This document shows positions 52,051-62,097 of a DNA stretch of 64,000 nucleotides, in pieces. Source of the DNA: Blepharisma stoltei (Eukaryota > Ciliophora > Heterotrichea > Heterotrichida > Blepharismidae). A program made the position numbers and the translations under genes. Under the pieces are notes generated by a model. That model saw only the letters and a list, made by a program, of their open reading frames with translations, made no database searches and had not been told where the DNA came from. How positions within the stretch are numbered: position 1 is the first letter of the stretch; each line of letters opens with the position of its first letter. The DNA is taken from NCBI GenBank assembly GCA_914767885.1, contig CAJZBQ010000043.1:558001-622000 (forward strand). Reading direction: 5' to 3'.

Positions 52051-53321
52051 TTAAAAATAAAGTGAACTTAATAAATTCTGGATATAAGAACTCATCTTCC
52101 TCCAAGTTTCGTTATCGCAGGACAGAGCTTTCAAATAATCTTCGAACTCAGGGCCTGTTAAATTGTCAAATACAGTTCTTTCATAAGTACAACCTACACC
52201 TGATAGATCCAAAAAGCTAGCTTTACCTATTTCAAATGCGCTTTGGAAGTTCCTGGGAAAGATATATAGTTCTAATCCATTTCCTGACATCATAATTGAG
52301 TGTGGTATATGCTTATTTAAATTAATTTTATTAGTTTTTTTGTACCATTTAATCAGTGGCTTTCTAATGAATTTTATGATAAAATATAACTATAAGAAGT
52401 TTATTATTTTCAATAAAATAATTCACTACCATCCCAGCTACATTTCCAATTGATTCACTTGCCTCTGAAACTGCAGCATCGCTTACTTCCTGATTAGGTG
52501 TGATTACAAGGCACTTTGCTGGATACTCTACTTGGAAAAGTCTGACTCCTACAGTAAACATGTTAATTTCATCCACATCTTTATGCTGTAATGTAGACTC
52601 TAATAGCAAAGTCTTCGGGGATTTTTCAATTGGAAATTGGCTCAGCCCAATTTCATTTAAGAAAATAACATCAAAATGCAGATGATTAGTGTCAGTGTTT
52701 GCTCCTAATGAGTCATACCCCAATCTCATCGATGTACCTCTAAATAAACGGAAAGTATTCTGAATTTTAGTAAACTGAAAAAAAATTATAAGATAATAAT
52801 AGGCTTTTTGAGCCTTTTTTTTTTATATAAATTAATAATAATTTTTTATTAGTAGTTTATGCTTTATTCTATTGCAGATTATTTAAAGCTAATGTCAACA
52901 GCTCAGTACTTATCGCTTGAGGCAAATGCTCATCAGGGAATAGCGACAAATAAACATGTCCAGTCGTCCAAGGCACTGGATTGATAAAAAGAGGATGCAA
53001 AGAATCTTCAACCTCTTCGTCACAAATTTCTTTTGACTCTTCTGATGGCTTTTCTTTCATAATTTCTTCATTATCAAAATCAATCCAACAAAGCACCGTG
53101 TTGGTGTCCTGGGTGTTAAAAAATTCAGCTGTGTCTTCAAAATTACTAAAGGCTGTCCCTGTTATTGGGCTTGGAGTATGAGGTGCTTCATCATTATAAA
53201 GCAGCCGATACTGTCCTAGTTCTTTCCGCTGAGTCCTTTCAATTTTCAAGCGAAATGCTGCTGCAAGTTCTTGATAATGCTGGTTCCACAAGTCAATCAC
53301 AATATCAAGGTTTTCGCTCAT
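52051..53321 (-). CDS. GDP-hexose phosphorylase (GDPGP1/VTC2 family, HIT superfamily)
   Basis: Three frame segments read as one gene. The N-terminal part (MSENLDIVIDLWNQHYQELA ... HPLFINPVPWTTGHVYLSLF PDEHLPQ) matches the family block INxxPxxxGHVLLIP..LPQ. The middle part has RLGYDSLGANTDTNHLHFD, with the HxH catalytic region (NHLHF), and FPIEK. The last part has LYIFPRNFQSAFE. The IES at 52307-52391 (85 bp) joins ENNKLLI to PHSIMMSGNG. The junction at about 52740-52868 is unresolved and may include a 16-nt intron (GTTTACTAAAATTCAG). These enzymes phosphorolyse GDP-sugars in the cytosol. Confidence 0.7.
52307..52391. other. Short TA-bounded IES (85 bp) in the phosphorylase gene
   Basis: Gene-strand TA pairs at 52392-52391 and 52307-52306. 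Removal merges the C-terminal segments in one frame of 198 codons from 52729. Confidence 0.65.
52740..52868. other. Unresolved AT-rich interruption of the phosphorylase gene
   Basis: It contains a stop after ALNNLQ and a small hairpin (AATAGGCTTTTTGAGCC, GGCTCAAAAAGCCTATT). Exact borders cannot be fixed by frame alone. Confidence 0.45.
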
Positions 53322-53744
53322 TTTTATTATAAGCATTTGAATTATCAAGAAAAATGCATTTTTTAAGCTAAGTTAAGCTAAGTAATATAAATCCATAACC
53401 GGATAGACGACTATACTGTTTAATTGACGTAAACCCACAGAACCTAAGGATTGGCTTCTAGGTTTGAGCCACCTTTGGCGGATACCCCGTTAGCCCCAAA
53501 AGCAAAGACTATGTGGGAGACAAAACCTTCTAGCCCATCTGGTAGGGATAGGGAAAAACCTTTGGGGAGAAACAAAACTTCCTTCTTCGGCAATCCAAGC
53601 CTGAAGGCCTACTTCAAAAAGTGACAGAGGCACTATTTTCAGCTTCATTGGACGGATCCTACCTGCCCCATAGGAGTATGCCTCGGAGTCCATCTTCATC
53701 TACTTCACCATTTTATTTTGCATTTTTTTAGGAATTTTGTTATT
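53322..53744. other. Intergenic stretch filled by a SINE-like element
   Basis: The element 53365-53718 takes up nearly all of it; only about 30 bp of other DNA lie on each side before the neighbouring genes. Confidence 0.6.
53355..53728 (-). mobile_element. SINE-like retroelement (family 4, minus orientation)
   Basis: Between TGCATTTTTT duplications (53355-53364, 53719-53728). On the minus strand it begins AAAATAAAATGGTGAAGTAG, has a GC-rich body and ends in TTAGC-type tandem repeats (ACTTAGCTTAACTTAGCTTA). The minus-strand ORF at 53490-53699 is not considered coding. Confidence 0.8.
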
Positions 53745-54641
53745 TTAAGACCTTGGGCTAACTTGGATATTATTAAGCCTTTCTAAAACATGAATTAAGG
53801 CTTGTGTACCTTTGCGGGATTCTCCATTAGCGACTAATGATAGATAAAATTGGTTTACCATTGAGAGTCCTGGGAGGCAAAGTTCAAGCCTTTTGCTTTC
53901 TTCTAAAGCCATGCCAAGATCTTTAACGAAATGCTCGATATAAAATCCAGGCTCAAGGTCTCCACGTACAATTCTTGGGCCAAGGACTCTTAAAGAAGCA
54001 GATCCTGCAGCTCCAGCGCTTATAAGTGTAATCATTTGGTTTAAATCTAAGCCTGCTTTATATGCATAAACAAGTCCTTCGACCATTCCAATCATATTTC
54101 CTGTTAAGATGATTTGATTTGTCAATTTTGTATGTTGGCCTGCCCCAGGAGCTCCCATATGTTCAATATTGGCTCCATAGGTTTTCATAATTTCTCTAGC
54201 TCTGCTAAATCCATCTGCCGAACCTCCACACATAATTGCTAGTTTGCCTTCTCTAGCTCCTACATCTCCTCCTGAGACAGGGGCATCTACAACTTCAATA
54301 TTTTTGGCTCTTGCCGCTTCAGCGATTCTTATAGCTAAGCCTGGACTTGATGATGTGTGATCTACTAATAAAGAACCAGGCTGTAAAGACTCTAATAAGC
54401 CGCCTTGGCTTAATATAACTTCTTCGACGTCACGAGGATATCCAACCATTGTGAAGACAACTTGGCAAGTTTCAGCAATTTCTTTAATTGAAGCAAATTT
54501 AGCTCCTTGAGATGTTAAAGAATCTGCCTTGGCAGGAGTCCTGTTATAGACAGAAAGACTGTAGCCAGCACGGATAAGATGTTCAGCCATAGAGCGGCCC
54601 ATAACACCAGTTCCTACCCAACCAATTCGTAGTCCTGCCAT
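53745..54641 (-). CDS. Beta-hydroxyacid dehydrogenase (3-hydroxyisobutyrate / tartronate-semialdehyde reductase family)
   Basis: 298 residues. Nucleotide-binding GWVGTGVMGRSMAEHL is at residues 7-22, NRT follows beta2 (favouring NADP or dual use), substrate-binding is DAPVSGGDVGAREG, and the catalytic Lys is in GAGQHTKLTNQ. The C-terminal helical domain ends KDLGMALEESKRLELCLPGL. The enzymes oxidise or reduce short 3-hydroxyacids with NAD(P); the exact substrate and location are not clear. There is no presequence. Uninterrupted, with few AT-biased codons. Confidence 0.93.
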   Translation of the reverse strand: MAGLRIGWVGTGVMGRSMAEHLIRAGYSLSVYNRTPAKADSLTSQGAKFASIKEIAETCQVVFTMVGYPRDVEEVILSQGGLLESLQPGSLLVDHTSSSPGLAIRIAEAARAKNIEVVDAPVSGGDVGAREGKLAIMCGGSADGFSRAREIMKTYGANIEHMGAPGAGQHTKLTNQIILTGNMIGMVEGLVYAYKAGLDLNQMITLISAGAAGSASLRVLGPRIVRGDLEPGFYIEHFVKDLGMALEESKRLELCLPGLSMVNQFYLSLVANGESRKGTQALIHVLERLNNIQVSPRS

Positions 54642-54852
54642 TTTATAAATTCACCAAATTCGAGATATTAATAAGTACCTATCTGAAATGTGATTAAAAA
54701 TTATTTATTTTCTTAAACTTACCAATAGAATATTTTTAGAATCTAGACTAGTTATTTCTTTAAATATGATAATATAATAAAAATAAGCACATAGAATACG
54801 AAAAATGATAAAGAATGACAATCTATTATGTTGATTAGAAGCTTAATATCAA

Positions 54853-56624
54853 TTAACTTCGTTTTAGAACATTTATAGAGCCACGAACACTGCTGCTTAG
54901 TACTGAAGTTTCATTTTCTTCTTCTATTATTGTCCCATCCATCGCAAATGGCTTATAGGTTTGATCTAGTCTAGTTTTGCATCGGTTGCACATAGCTTCT
55001 CTGACTTCAGATAAAGGTAAACTGCTTTTAATTCTGTTTGTTAAATGCTCAATTTGTGATGCTAATTCTTCTTTTCTATCTCTACACCTTTTCTTATTGA
55101 ATAGCTATGAATTTAAAAAAGATTACTGTCTTATATATAAAATATTTAATTTATGCTTATTAGTTATAAGATTTTCAGACTCAATTCTATATTTTTCAAG
55201 CTGTTTCTCTCCTTCATGAACCTGATTACTAATTTCCTGCTCATTATTATGGGAAACATCTAGTGATTTTCTTAAATCTTCCACTAAATTTTTTGATTTT
55301 TCTCCTCTTTCAAGGACTTCGTTCAGTTTTTCTTGCATACTTTGCTCTTTTTCCCTTTGGATTCTTTCTGCTTTTGTAAGGTCTGATTCAAGCTGACTGA
55401 TTTTTTGGGTTTTTTCTGTGTGTTCTTTAACTTCCCTCCTCCTTGAGTGAAAAAAATTGCTTTATAGATTTTTTTTCAAAAATTAAAAATATCTCTACTC
55501 GCTAATATATTTTGATAATTTATTGCTTAAAATAGCAGAATTAGCTCAAGATTCATAATTATTTGTCCTGGGGAAGAAAATGGCGCAAGTCGAGGGACAG
55601 AATTCCAGAACTAGTTGATTCATAGAGCCACTAGGGAAAGGGCTACGTGTTAAAGCCCGACAGAGAAGACTCCAGGACAAGATTATCCGTAGGGCGGAGG
55701 AAGAGAAGCCCGACGTATCTCGCCACAATTTTTCCGTAGAGTTTGATGAGCCTGGGTTTTTCCTCGTAAAGGTTTTTCTCCCAATAAGCTAAAACCCAGG
55801 AGAGCTCAGTGAGGCTCATTCCTAGGGAGTAAGGACTCGTCAGGCGAAGCTAAGACCTCCATAAGCCGGGTGTAGGAACTGATGGTGCTGGCTCTGAAAA
55901 ATGCAAACCTAGCCAGTGTCCATGAATCAATGCAAGACTTGGCATTGCAGTAACTTAATTAATCTTAATCTTTAATCTTTAAGCTCAAGATTTCATTAAA
56001 TTATATATTAATTTTTTTTTATTTATTCATAGCGGATAGTTTTACCCTAAAAATAGGGACTTTTCAAAGATTTTGTTCGCCCATAGAGGCGAGGAGAGTA
56101 AGAAGTCTCTCATTCATTTCTTTTTGATGCTGTACTTCGCTCTGTAGTTTTGCAATTTCTTCTTCGATTTCTTTTTTAATCTCTTCTCTAATTAGTTCTC
56201 GATTGCAATTATCACAAATTCTTTGTTTTTTAGGCAGATTTTCATATTGGCGGCGTTTCATTGAGTGATCATCACATACAGAATTTCCACAAAACCTGCA
56301 GTGATGTCTTCTGATAGTTAAATTAAATTTCCTATCACAGATATACTATATTTCTAAACTTATCACTTCATTATTTTTTTAAAAACCATCATCTCTAATG
56401 TAAAATAAGCCCCATTAAATGCTATTATTCATGTTAAATACTATAAAGCATTTATTATCAAGTTTTCAATCATGATCCCCTTCACCAGTTTTTCCGAACG
56501 GTGATCTAGTAAAAATCGATGAAGTAGATGAAGCCAATGATTGATTGGCGCTGAATCTGTCGAGCTCATTTCCTTTCGATTCATCATTAGTGCTCAGTTG
56601 GCTAGGATTTGATCTATGTGACAT
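54853..56624 (-). CDS. FYVE zinc-finger coiled-coil protein, interrupted by three insertions
   Basis: Starting at MSHRSNPSQLSTNDESKGNE, a FYVE domain is built only after removing a 102-bp IES: HDWKLDNKCF|ICDRKFNL, then TIRRHHCRFCGNSVCDDHS and RICDNC. This gives the WxxD-like, R+HHCR and CxxC pairs of FYVE, which binds phosphatidylinositol 3-phosphate on endosomes. A coiled coil, split by the MITE with nested SINE (671 bp) and a 45-bp IES, leads to a C-terminal MCNRCKTRL. The sum of lengths gives 317 codons exactly. Role inferred: endosome tether or adaptor. Confidence 0.85.
55103..55147. other. Very short TA-bounded IES (45 bp) in the FYVE gene
   Basis: Gene-strand TAs at 55148-55147 and 55103-55102. 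Removal joins NKHKL to FNKKRCRDRKEE and completes an exact multiple of three. Confidence 0.65.
55428..56101 (+). mobile_element. MITE-type IES with a nested SINE (671 bp)
   Basis: Flanks TAA at 55428-55430 and 56099-56101. The MITE ends are degenerate (CTTCCCTCCTCCTTGAGTGA; right end AAAATAGGGAC...GTTCGCCCATAGAGG). A SINE sits at 55557-55981. Removal joins ERLL to KEHTEKTQ in frame. Confidence 0.88.
55543..55996 (+). mobile_element. SINE-like retroelement (family 3) nested in a MITE
   Basis: A 425-bp element (55557-55981) with duplications AGCTCAAGATTCAT (left) and AGCTCAAGATTTCAT (right, one extra T). A GAAAATGGCGCAAG start, GC-rich body and TCTTAA-type tail match the SINE pattern. The target is the internal AT-rich part of the MITE, which is intact around it. 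Confidence 0.82.
56343..56444. other. Short TA-bounded IES (102 bp) splitting the FYVE finger
   Basis: Inverted ends TATAGTATTTAACA and TATACTATATTTCTAA. Removal makes the CFIC zinc pair of the FYVE domain. Confidence 0.82.
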
Positions 56625-56660
56625 ATAAGGTATTATAATTTAATTTAAATATAAAAACAT

Positions 56661-58432
56661 CTACTGTTTATTTGAAACTGCGTTATTCGGGCTTTCCTTT
56701 TTGAGGTCTTCGTTAAAAATTTGGTATAAAGGCGAAATATGTTTCTTTTGTAAATTGCTCTTTATCGACTCGAATTTTTTTAAATTTCTAGCATTGTTTG
56801 CGGAGTCATCAGGATTTTCACCATATAATTCTTGAGAAGATAATACAAAGTTATCTCTGATATAATCTGAATCATAAGATTCGTCAGAATTTTTTTTGTT
56901 TATAAGTTCTCCAGTAACGAAATCTTCAAGATTCAAATGTTTTTTGTTTACTTTTTTCTTATACTTGATTGAGTTATCACTTTTTGAATGCTCCCCTTGG
57001 CTGAGCTTTGCTTTCGGTTTTTGGTTCCTATCAGTCTGGAATTCGTATCCAAAATCCGCTTGTTTATATCCTTTGCCTATTTGTTCATTTTTTGAGTCTA
57101 ATCTGGCAAATATAGGAGTTTTCGTTCTTGCAGGCGTGATGTCTCTTTTTGTAATTGGTATCTTTTTTTTATACTTAGATGCTGAAGAAGACCTTGAGTA
57201 TATTTGTTCAATGCTTTTATCTTTTAATGGAGATTTTCCTCTTGATGTAAAAGAACTGTCTTGAGTTTTATTTTGTAATTTTTGTTCTTTATTCATGTAG
57301 AACTGATAGCTCTGCTTTATATGCTGATACAGAGGAGACTCTGAAGGTATTAAGTCCTTTATTATTTCATAAGCTTTAAAATATCATACATTGCTTTCAG
57401 TTCTTTTTAGTTCAGATTTATCAGTCTGATATAAAAACCGCAGCTCAGTTGCCATGCAGTAGCAAACAACTGCGATTAGGCAGATCTTCTCAAGCATCAG
57501 ATCTCGGTTTAGCTCGCCGATTAAGCCTAATGGAGTTTTAACGTCTGTTGGAGTAATTGGGTCTATTGTAAGGACATCACTAATTTCGTATTTATAAATC
57601 CAGTCATTGTAATGCTGGACACCAAGGATTGATCTTAAATCAAGTTTCGGAACTTTAGCAGAGGTTGCTCTGCTATTTGATTTTCCATTAATTTTTTGGA
57701 GTAAAAATTCAAAAATATGTGAGTTCTTTTTCACCAAGTCTCCAAGATAGGCATCATGCTGCTGTTGAATAGTTTTGCCAGAAGATTGATCATTATTTCT
57801 TTTCTGCCTTATATAATTAGGTAATTTTGTGTTTTTAACTGTATAATATTGGCAAGCTTTAGAGCAATTCTGCATAAAAGAGATATATTCTTGTCGTTTA
57901 ATTAGCTATTTATTTAAAAAATATTTAGAAATTCATATATATATTTCTATAATATACCAAATTTCAATGCTTCTTTTGCATGATTTAATGCTAAATCATG
58001 CTTATTCACATGTGACATTATCGCACATATCTGTGTTTGAAGCTTGCACTGATATCTCTCTTTTCTAATTTTTTCTGTATAGTGAGACGGCTCACTCTGA
58101 GATTCATCTTTTGATGCTAAAATATTCCTAACACTTGCATTATAAGCGCAGCCGTCTAAGTATGACGCGCATTCTTCATAATTTTGCAGCTTTTGGCAGC
58201 AGTAAGCACAGTTATGGAGAGTCAATAAAATCATGTCTGGGTCAATGCAGCCACCTTGAGATGCTACAGCTTCTAACAGTTCTTCACAGCTTTTAAGTAC
58301 TTTATAAGCGTCTTTTACCTGGCTTGATTTAATAAGTTTAAGAGATTCAGATGTGAAATCAGATAAATATTGAGAAACCTCACCTAAATAATCATTACTT
58401 TCTGATATTGATCTTTCACTTTCTGTCTCCAT
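56661..58432 (-). CDS. Protein with helical (TPR-like) N-terminus and basic Ser/Lys-rich tail
   Basis: The N-terminal part (METESERSISESNDYLGEVS) has paired helices resembling TPRs: KVLKSCEELLEAVAS, LLTLHNCAYCCQKLQNYEEC and SHVNKHDLALNHAKEALKFG. A 71-bp IES (57885-57955) then joins KFG to ISFMQNCSKACQYYTVKN, and the frame continues through a TGA-Trp (SNVWYFKAYE) to a long basic disordered tail ending NNAVSNKQ. As one gene this is about 566 residues. Two separate genes would also be possible, but the join is exact and there is only 71 bp between. No named family. Confidence 0.65.
57885..57955. other. Short TA-bounded IES (71 bp)
   Basis: Ends TATATTATAGAAA and, reversed, TATATTCTTGTCG. Removal fuses the two reading frames between 56661 and 58432. 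Confidence 0.65.
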
Positions 58433-58485
58433 TTCTAAACAATTTTGAAAGTCTATAATAAATTAATTAACTGTGGGATTTACAA

Positions 58486-59843
58486 TTAGCTGGGAGACAT
58501 TTCTTTGTTTATGTAAACTTGATGCTGCCTTTGAGTTACCAAACGTTGAACACGCCGCTTTAATTTGACATCTTTGGCTTCTTGCCTTATTTCTTTTATA
58601 AGATCTAGAGCTTCTTTTGTGAGGTCTTTCTTTTTGGAGTAGTTCATTTGGCTGATTCTCTTTTGTACTGTGTGCTTTATAACGCTTAAGTTTTCTGGTT
58701 CTTTTTTATTTGTTTTTGATTTTTCTTCTTTTTTGGATTTTTTATCGGGGTTGCTTTTACGCTTTATGTGCTCGCTTGTCCTGGGGATTATTCGGTCTAG
58801 TTCTGTAAAAATATATTGATTTACTGGAGACATTAAGTGGACTTTTTCTAGCAGCTTCTGTGCTTCTCATCGAGCCCTGAGTTCTGATTCTATTGGCTTT
58901 TCTATCTTTTTGTGTTTCGGGCGTCTTTTTTGATGCAAAATTTGCTTAATGTCGCTAAGTATAGTCTGCTCTGGACAGATTTCATTAGGATCAAGCATCG
59001 ATCTATGCTTAACTCTTCTATCCTGAGCACTTTCTTTTATTTCATTTACAAAGGTTTCTCCAAAAACTCTTTTATTTAATGCTACCAGCTGTGCTGTTTC
59101 AAAATCTGTTATATCCTGTGTAGTTACAAACAATTGCTCACTTCTTTGTTTAGTTATAGCATCAGGGCTTGGCAATCTAGTTGGACTTTCACTTCTTTTT
59201 GGAGAGCCTAGCAGCGATTTTACTTTTTCATGTTTTAACGTAAGGTTAATGTCCTGAGTTAAAATTTTTACATTTTCTTCAAATTTTTTTTTCTCTCTAT
59301 TAAATATATCATTGTGCAAAAATGAATTGAATTTTGTGGAAAATACTTTAGATTTTATAAATTTAAGATACCTTTTGTGTTTTCTCACATTAGATGAAGC
59401 TGATTTTCATGCTCCAACTAGTTCATCTTGTATCAATGCGCAATCGTTTATTATATTGGTAATTTTTCGATCCTGGTCTCTTTGCTGTTTGGAAATTGAT
59501 CCTTTGGATGCAGTGGCTGTATAATCAAATTGATTATAATTTTTAATGTAAATTGGGATTATATCTCAAGTATTAAACTCAGATTTTAAATTATCAAAGT
59601 AATAACCCCTTTAAAAATGTTAAAGCCATTTTGCGTAAATAGGATATCAGATTTAGTCATATTTCTTCTTCAAGACATTGACGAGGACCAGTAGGATGGT
59701 GAGCTTGAAACTCTACAATGAATTGAATTTTTGTCGGGGTGATCTGCAAAATAAGTGTTTTGTGAGCGAAATGGAGAAAGCTGTGAGTCCAAGGTTGAGT
59801 CAGAGGCACATAGGAAGTTCTTTGATTGATTTGGGGATGCCAT
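58486..59843 (-). CDS. Basic helical protein, paralogue 1 (424 aa), unknown function
   Basis: It starts MASPNQSKNFLCASDSTLDS. Removing an 83-bp IES (59521-59603) joins NIFKGV to TATASKGSISKQ and gives 424 codons. Motifs shared with paralogue 2 (60092-62097): QDRKITNIINDCALIQDELVG; FITSEDLIDTETAHIISLNKR against FVTTQDITDFETAQLVALNK R; PEQTILSDIKQI; HLMSPVNQYIFTELDRIIP; KDVKLKRRVQRLVTQRQ. Trp is TGA in several places. The conserved MSP(L/V)NQxIFxELDR and LKRRVxRL blocks suggest a defined but unnamed family; a microtubule or cytoskeletal role is only a guess. Confidence 0.75.
59521..59603. other. Short TA-bounded IES (83 bp) in paralogue 1
   Basis: Gene-strand TAs at 59604-59603 and 59521-59520; inverted ends TATTACTTTGATAATTT and TATAATCAAATTGATTAT. 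Removal makes the length match paralogue 2. Confidence 0.75.
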
Positions 59844-60091
59844 TTAATATTTTGAGTATTTTATATAAAAAGTATTAGATTAAAATTTGTAATTTATAGC
59901 ATGAATTAATTTAGTAAAAGACCAGAAAAACGAATTTGAAAATGGACTAAAAAAATTTTTGATCTCTAAATTTCAATAACCATATAATTTTAGTCGCAGA
60001 TTCTGAGAGCTGCTTATATTACATTGCTTTTATTAATGTTTTAATTTTACCTTCTATATGTGTCAGCTTTATACTAATAAAAGGGAAACTC

Positions 60092-62097
60092 CTAGAATAC
60101 TTCTTTTTTAGTGTTACCTAAGTTTTGTCTTGCAGTTAGCAGCCTCTCAACTCTTCTCTTCAGCTTGAAATCTTTAGGCTCAATTTTGCAGCCTTTAAAA
60201 AGTTCCATTACATTTTTATCTAACACTTTTTTTTGAAAATAATTGCTTTGAATTTCCCCTTTTTTATTAAAGCTCTTTTTACCATAGCTTTCTTCTTTTC
60301 TATTGCTTTTATTTTTATTTTTCATGTTAAAATTTTTACTTTTGAATAGTGGCTGGCTCCTTTTATTGGCGTTTGCTATTTTTTGTGGAATCAGCCTATC
60401 AAGCTCATGAAAAATTTGTTGATTTAAAGGCGACATATGCTGTATTCGCATTTTATCAAAAATCCTTTCTGAGCCCATTCTTGAAGGGAAACAAGAGCTA
60501 TTTGGAGATTTTGCTTTTCTTGGGGAGTATTCACTTTTTTTAGATATTATTGATTTTATATCAGTAAGGATAGTTTCTTCTGGAGATATTTCGCTCGCAT
60601 TTATCATTGCTTTAGCTTTTGGGCTGCTTTTTTCAGGTGATTCTTTTATTTTTGGTGAAAAATTTTCACCAAAGCACCGCTTATTAAGTGATATTATGTG
60701 GGCTGTTTCTGTATCTATTAAATCTTCACTTGTAATAAAATAATGATTTTGCTTATCTACATTTACTTCAAGATTGGGAAAACGGCTGTGATGTGCTTTC
60801 CCTTCTCTTGAAGGTGTTAAAAGTGACCGAACTTTATCATATTTTTTGTCAAGTTCTTCATTATGATGCAAGTTTTTATATATAATATTTTTAATTAATT
60901 AAGCATAAAGAATTCTATTATTAAAATATAAATTTATCTATTAAAAAATATATACATAAAATGGCGTATGGCGACCGACCCACCCTCCCAGTGGTGATTA
61001 CCCATGTATATCCGGGCATGGTTTTTGGAGCCAGGAATTAGCCCAACAACGTCCGGGACCTCGAAGCGAGAGGCCTAAGCGCGAGAACCGCTGTTTTTGC
61101 GACCAGACCCATAGGCAGTTATTCGTGACTTCTTTTTGCCAGCAGCGCTCAGCCCAGTGAGTGCCCGAAATGAGGCAGGGTGAATTACCTGCCTAAGCTG
61201 CTTTAGTGGCTCGCCCCGAATGGCGAAAGCTGTTGAGTTCTTTCTCGGGATGACCGGAAAAGAGGGGAGGTGAGTTAGACATCGAGACGGGGGTCTCTCC
61301 AGTTTAAAAGGTGCCCTTCAATGGGCAGATCTGGCGGACGACGAAGCGGAGTTGGCGTAAACTTAGGCGACGATCCAAGTTGGAAATGGAGGTGGTCAGC
61401 AAAGCCGGTATAATACGGCCCTTGACAATACCTCTACCGAGAAACCGGGGGTTTCGGCCCGGGCTTGGTGAACGCTCTGCCACCACACGGGAAACCGTGG
61501 CATGCGACCTCGGACGTAGTAGGGACTTTAAATACCCAGCGTAATCTTAATCTTAATCTTAATCTTAATCTATTAAAAATGAGGTAACAGAGGACTAGTA
61601 ATATTTTAATATAAAAAATCATAATTTTCTTCAATTTTTTTCTTTTCTTTTTCAAAATAATCCTCATGTATTAAAGACTGAAATTTTTCAGAGTTCTCAA
61701 TTTGGCTTACACTTAAAATATTTTTTCTTGTGACACTCGCATCTCTTTCAACTGATTTTCTCGCCCCTAGAATTTCGTCCTTTATCATATCACAATCTTG
61801 AATTATACAAGAAATCATTCTATCTTGATCCATTTGAAGGTTATTTGTAGGAGATTTTGGGGTAAAGCACGTAAGGTGACGCTGGGTTTTTCAATTGTGG
61901 TAGCCAATTTTTCTTGTTGCTGTAGAAATGGATGAGCCTGATGAAGTGCTGTCAGCTCTTTCAAAAGGAATTAGGCAGCCGGCTTGCTGAGAAAGCCTTT
62001 TGAATTGTGATCTAAGATTTATGCTTGGCCGCTCTGAATTTGAGCATGATGAAAAAAAGGAATCTTTGTTAGCTTGCTTGGAGTTTTGAAAAGCCAT
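60092..62097 (-). CDS. Basic helical protein, paralogue 2 (424 aa), interrupted by an IES with nested SINE
   Basis: It starts MAFQNSKQANKDSFFSSCSN. Removing 731 bp (60882-61612) joins EENYDFLY to KNLHHNEELDKKYDKV and gives 424 codons, the same length as paralogue 1. Shared motifs: QDRMISCIIQDCDMIKDEILG, DLIDTETAHIISLNKRCFGE, PEETILTDIKSI, HMSPLNQQIFHELDRLIP and KDFKLKRRVERLLTARQ. The pair lies in tandem on the same strand with about 250 bp between them. TGA codes Trp in GYHNWKTQRH. Function unknown. Confidence 0.78.
60882..61612. mobile_element. TA-bounded IES (731 bp) containing a SINE
   Basis: Ends TATATTAAAATATTA and, reversed, TATATAATATTTTTAA. It holds the SINE at 60950-61568. Without the SINE it would be about 100 bp, the usual size of short IESs here. 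Confidence 0.8.
60937..61580 (+). mobile_element. SINE-like retroelement, family 2, nested in a short IES
   Basis: A 619-bp copy (60950-61568) of the 46769 family. Duplications TCTATTAAAAAAT (left) and TCTATTAAAAAT (right, one A fewer). Starts ATATACATAAAATGGCGTATGG and ends in (TCTTAA)n. Confidence 0.88.

Noticed and set aside
59678-59878. 66-codon plus-strand ORF
   Set aside because: The opposite strand holds the true N-terminus of paralogue 1 (MASPNQSKNF...), which gives a full 424-residue protein.
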